Source: Nemophila menziesii
Lineage: Eukaryota > Streptophyta > Magnoliopsida > Boraginales > Hydrophyllaceae
Length of the DNA: 64,000 nt
Direction: 5' to 3'
Assembly (NCBI GenBank): GCA_029959085.1
Contig: JARWIR010000016.1
Location: 8,415,441 to 8,479,440, forward strand
Positions 60,358-64,000 of the stretch are shown here, piece after piece; position 1 is the first letter of the stretch, and each line of letters starts with the position of its first letter. The notes under the pieces are model-generated. The model made no database searches. It was not told the DNA's origin and saw only the letters and a list, made by a program, of their open reading frames with translations. Made by a program: the position numbers and the translations under genes.

Positions 60358-60363
60358 AAAACT

Positions 60364-62149
60364 TGGTGTCGCCTAAGGTGTGATAAAATAATGAATAAAA
60401 TAAGTGCAAATAAACACCCTAGGCTGAGCACGATTCTGCAAGTATTACAGGACGTATGCAAGTTTTAATGATAAGAAGATTCGTTCCTCAGAGACTACGA
60501 GGTTAGGAAGAACTTATGCGAATTATATAGTGAGATAATAAAGCTAGAATAATAAAACGCAAGAGAAAGAAAGATAGAAAGATTTTTATTTGGTTTTTAA
60601 TAAAGGAAAATTAAACTAATAAACTAAAGACATAAAATTAAATAAGCAAAGAACAATAGTATGATAGTTTAGTCTGAGTAATTAGCAAGTAATCCCCACT
60701 AGTTTTGTCGTTCTAAACATGTAAGGGTGAATCATGTAGCATTTCAATAATCGGTTTCAATTGCGCTAGGTAGTTTTAAATAGGGTTTACCTGTGTCAAT
60801 AAGGAATCTTAAGCAAACTTTTCCTGCAATTGATTAAATAGCAAACTTTTCATAGTGATTATCTAGCTAGGTTGATTTGTCAGGTCTAAACCTTATTCTA
60901 GACGTTATGTGCTAATCCTATAGTTAAATATGCCGTTGTCAATGATTATCTAACTAATACTATTGTAATCCTATACGGTTGCAGTCCGTGAAGAAAACAG
61001 AATATAAATCCAACACATGAACAGAGAAATTAAAACATAAATTCAATTTAAAACATATAATTCCCAAATTAGATAGATGTCAATCAAAACTAGGGTTCAT
61101 ACATATATGCTAAAACTCAAGCTAAATTTATTTAATTCGTACTAAAGAAAGAAAAGAAAAGAATTACAGAATTGAAGGTTGAAGAAGACATGATTGATGT
61201 ACAGCTCCTTCCAGACTTCTCTTCTTGTGTTATAAGCTTCTTCCTGGCTTAAGGTTTAGCGAAGGATGATTTTATAATGATAAGAGGTTGTATTTATAGG
61301 GCATAGGAAGCCCTAATTCATTTTCTTGAAGGAGAAGGTAAGTAATGGACTCCTAGTCCAACTCAAATTCGTAACCCTAAAATATGGAATCAGTCTCGTT
61401 TTTGTTTTGGTCCTAACAGCTTCAATACTTATCCGTTTGACCCGTATGAGTTGAAGGTTGAAGAAGACATGATTGATGTACAACTCCTTCCAGACTTCTC
61501 TTCTTGTGTTATTAGCTTCTTCCTGGCTTAAGGTTTAGCCAAGGATGATTTTATAATGATAAGAGGTTGTATTTATAGGGTATAGGAAGCCCTAATTCGT
61601 TTTCTTGAAGGATAAGGTAAGTAATGGACTCCTAGTCCAACTCAAATTCGTAACCCTAAAATATGGAATCAGTCTCGTTTTTGTTTTGGTCCTAACAGCT
61701 TCAATACTTATCCGTTTGACGCGTATGAGTAGCCGAAATTCATCGTCTCGGAAAGATATATAACTTTGCTCTTGACCATTCCTCCAAATTCCTCACTGGT
61801 TCAGAGATATAAGTTCATTTGTGGTCGTAGGTGCTGAAATTCAGATTTACTTGGTAACTTTATCTTTCCATATTTTAGCTTTTGTTTCCTTATCTCCAAT
61901 TTCCATGTTTATCCTCTTTCCTTTAGCTCTTGGAATTAAATTGGACTCTAATTAATTATCATATATCTATAAAGCTTCACACTAAATAAATAATTAAACC
62001 CAATATGCTCTAAAAATAATAAATAATTAATTCAAGACACAAAATAGAAAAGTGTGCTAAATCATGATAAAATCGACCTATCCTCTAATAAATACACCTA
62101 AAATGATGTCTCCAACTACTAATAAATCATCACAAATGGGGAGACATCA
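60364..62149 (-). mobile_element. 5' LTR of the minus-strand gypsy element (1.79 kb)
   Basis: On the minus strand it begins TGATGTCTCC (62149) and ends ACACCA (60364), the expected TG...CA, followed by the primer-binding site. It contains the promoter region with CTATAAATAC TATA boxes and a 279-base tandem duplication (61172-61729). No second LTR is in the window on the 3' side. Confidence 0.8.
61172..61729 (-). repeat. 279-base tandem duplication inside the LTR, doubling the promoter
   Basis: 61172-61450 and 61451-61729 are nearly identical head-to-tail copies. Both carry CCTATAAATACAACC on the minus strand (near 61293 and 61573), the most likely TATA box, so the core promoter is present twice. 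Confidence 0.9.
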
Positions 62150-62539
62150 AAACCCTAGATAAACCGAAACCTTTGGTTTCTTTGCTGATTTTCATCACTA
62201 GATTAGGTTACAGTTTAGCAAATCCATTAGATTGAATCCACTAATTCAATTCTTAGTTGTATTTCAGCGTAGTTGATTTACTAGATATGTTTGTGGAAGA
62301 ATTGTAATATTGTGATAACTTTAAGGGGTTTTCTGTGAGGTGATTCAATCTTGTAATCCGAGGCATATAGTGAAGCAGAGCCTAATTCATCTAGGTTCAA
62401 CGTGGATGTAGGTCTTATGTGGCTGAACCACGATAATCTCTTGTGTTCTTTACTTTCTGCGCTTTACTGTTTTCTCTAATACGTTTGCAAACTCAAACCC
62501 TATTTTAAACTTGTTCTTGAGGTGTGATTTTTTACTACA
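62150..62539 (+). mobile_element. Ty1/copia LTR, 3' part
   Basis: Plus-strand LTR remnant ending TTTACTACA, one base before the primer-binding site. The GTGGATGTAGGTC...GAACCACG stem typical of plant copia U5 regions is present near 62400-62435. The start is not seen; the gypsy LTR abuts it, so the gypsy element probably inserted into it. Confidence 0.75.
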
Positions 62540-62540
62540 G

Positions 62541-62552
62541 TGGTATCAGAGC
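62541..62552 (+). other. Copia primer-binding site (initiator tRNA-Met)
   Basis: TGGTATCAGAGC, complementary to the 3' end of initiator tRNA-Met, the usual copia primer. Confidence 0.92.
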
Positions 62553-62707
62553 TTGATTTCAAATCGATCTTAATTCATCTTTCGAAAAATTAAGGGTTTG
62601 TTGATTTCTTGATTTCCTAGAGATCTCTTTTGGTTTCCGAAATCAATTGGAAGGTTTGTTACATTGTTTCAAAGCGGGTTTTCTTTATTTCTTGACTAAT
62701 CCCTACG

Positions 62708-62812
62708 ATGACGACTTCAACTCGTATTGATATGTCGGTATTCGATGGGAAAATGGATTTTGGTGTTCGGCAGAAAAAGATGAAGGTCTTATTATCTGGT
62801 GGTCCTTTGTGT
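62708..62812 (+). pseudogene. Copia gag, N-terminal fragment
   Basis: ATG at 62708 opens a frame with MTTSTRIDMSVFDGK and F-x-V-R-Q-K-K-M-K-V-L-L, the standard start of plant copia gag (FDG...W..KM..L). It is cut after about 35 codons, where different sequence begins. The rest of the element is absent. Confidence 0.85.
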
Positions 62813-62814
62813 GT

Positions 62815-64000
62815 TCTAAAAATAATGCAAAAGTAATTGAACCACAACCGCAAGTGTACGGTTGTCCCAAGTAGTAATAATGATTCTAGGATCGTTCGCA
62901 GGGACGGTTTGCTTAACTACAATGCTTATCGATTAATGAATGATTACACATATGAAAGAAATAAAAGATATAATGATTGATTGGTTGGTTTTATAGTTCC
63001 TAAGATGATTAAGACTAATATGAAAATGTAAATAAATGACAAGACGCAAATAATAAATAGCTAGACGCAAGAAAGAAAAGGCAGTACTCGAGAAATTCTA
63101 AGGATCCTCCTAATTCTATTTTATTTCTTATGTTGTTTAAGGGTCAAATCAGTCAAATAATATTGGTCGGGATTCAAGAGTCTCTGTACCCCCGTCAGGG
63201 TGGACTACAAAGCTATTCTAGAGTGTCACTAGTCCCGTCAGGGTAAATATGATCCACTTTCGAATGATTAAGTTTATATTACCTCATTGGTCCTAAGATT
63301 AACTACGCTCGTCAAAGTCAAATAGTTTTTATCTTATATTGAGTAATTGATTCCATACCTAAACCCTCCGTCAGGATGATCCACACGCCACATATGTGGA
63401 ATAGCCTAGATACTAACACCTGTTCTTAGTTAGCTACTCCAAAAATAGTAAATAATCATAAATTACTGAATAATGTAAATGGCCCAATTTGATTTAATTC
63501 ATGAAAAACCCAAATTCAATCATACGAAATTCAATAGTTTTAGGAATCACCTATTAAGCATTCTCAAGTACTAAAAGGATTTAGCTCATAATTAAAGAAA
63601 AAACAAATACTAAATTAAAAGATGAATTCATATTGTTTTACAGAATGAAACTAAAGAAAAACCTAATTCCGGAATTGAGTTAGCTGTGAGTTGGAGATAT
63701 AGACCGTCTCCAGTTCTCTAGCTTTCCTGCTTCCTTGCTTTGACTTCTCTCTGGTGTATTCTTTTGTAAAAAGTGAATTGTGTATAAAATAGAAGTCAAA
63801 ACCTCTTTTTATATGTGAAAAAACGGATTAGGGCTTGGACTTAAGAATAAATTACTAATTAAATGTCCAAGCCCAAAATCCCGTAACTGCTACACCACCT
63901 TCACTAAAACGGCTCTAGCCGCTTCGCTATAACTCCGATTGACCTGAAATCACTTGCTAAAGTTTCGTAAATCGATAAGGAAACTAATCTCTTCAAGGGT
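62815..64000 (-). mobile_element. Probable partial LTR of another minus-strand element
   Basis: No ORF. The region has the composition and order of the gypsy LTR at 60364-62149: near the low-coordinate end an ACCGCAAGTGTACGG...GGATCGTTCGCAGGGAC block, common near LTR ends of plant gypsy elements, then AT-rich sequence, then a possible minus-strand TATA (CATATAAAAAG near 63808). CCGTCAGGGT words recur at about 63203, 63236 and 63368. It runs off the window, so neither partner LTR nor coding part is available. Confidence 0.45.

Overview
The window looks like gene-poor plant nuclear DNA, most likely from a eudicot. It is AT-rich and carries spliced pseudogenes with GT-AG introns, L1-type LINEs with DUF4283 ORF1 proteins and RNase H tails, Mutator-like (MULE), hAT, Helitron, copia and gypsy elements, and CCCTAAA-like repeats. 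I see no ordinary single-copy host gene, rRNA, tRNA gene or CRISPR array. I do not name a species.

Layout. 1-7.07 kb: two blocks of degenerate telomere-like hexamers, TTAAGG-type on the left and CCTTAA-type on the right, flank a decayed minus-strand Helitron (1210-4847). Its 3' end abuts the 5' end of a second Helitron. 7.89-14.05 kb: a decayed L1-type LINE with a 15-16 bp target duplication. 14.16-48.59 kb: a large composite locus that begins and ends with hAT-like terminal sequences. In order it holds a broken MULE transposase (+, 15.3-17.5 kb), repeat array A (17.6-24.8 kb), a C48/Ulp1-like gene (+, 25.6-27.6 kb), arrays B and C (27.8-33.5 kb), a second Ulp1-like gene (-, 33.8-36.8 kb), array C' (38.1-43.4 kb, the inverse of C) and a third Ulp1-like gene (-, 44.7-47.5 kb). 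48.72-54.81 kb: a younger LINE of the same family with a perfect 15 bp target duplication and an intact ORF1. 55.01-56.86 kb: a non-autonomous hAT element with an 8 bp target duplication. 57.4-58.6 kb: a third LINE remnant. 58.67-58.83 kb: a small MULE-type MITE. 59.1-62.15 kb: the 5' part of a minus-strand Ty3/gypsy element. 62.15-62.81 kb: a plus-strand Ty1/copia remnant. 62.8-64 kb: probably part of another LTR.

The most interesting part is 15-48 kb. Every spacer between the MULE-associated genes is filled with kilobase-scale tandem repeats built on a short, nearly palindromic motif (consensus TGGGYATATGTCCA and its reverse complement). The motif occurs dozens of times, often as facing pairs. 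The three Ulp1-like genes share intron positions. All three have lost the recognisable catalytic His and Cys of the peptidase (HW to FW or LW, DCG to DSG, NSG or DSV), so they look like a pseudo-protease clade. Element-encoded accessory proteins beside motif-dense non-coding tandem repeats resemble the logic of VANDAL-type MULEs in Arabidopsis, whose VANC proteins counter silencing by recognising short motifs clustered in non-coding repeats. By analogy, this locus may be an undescribed family of that kind. That link is inference. All coding copies here carry frameshifts or stops, so this copy is probably a fossil of the system.
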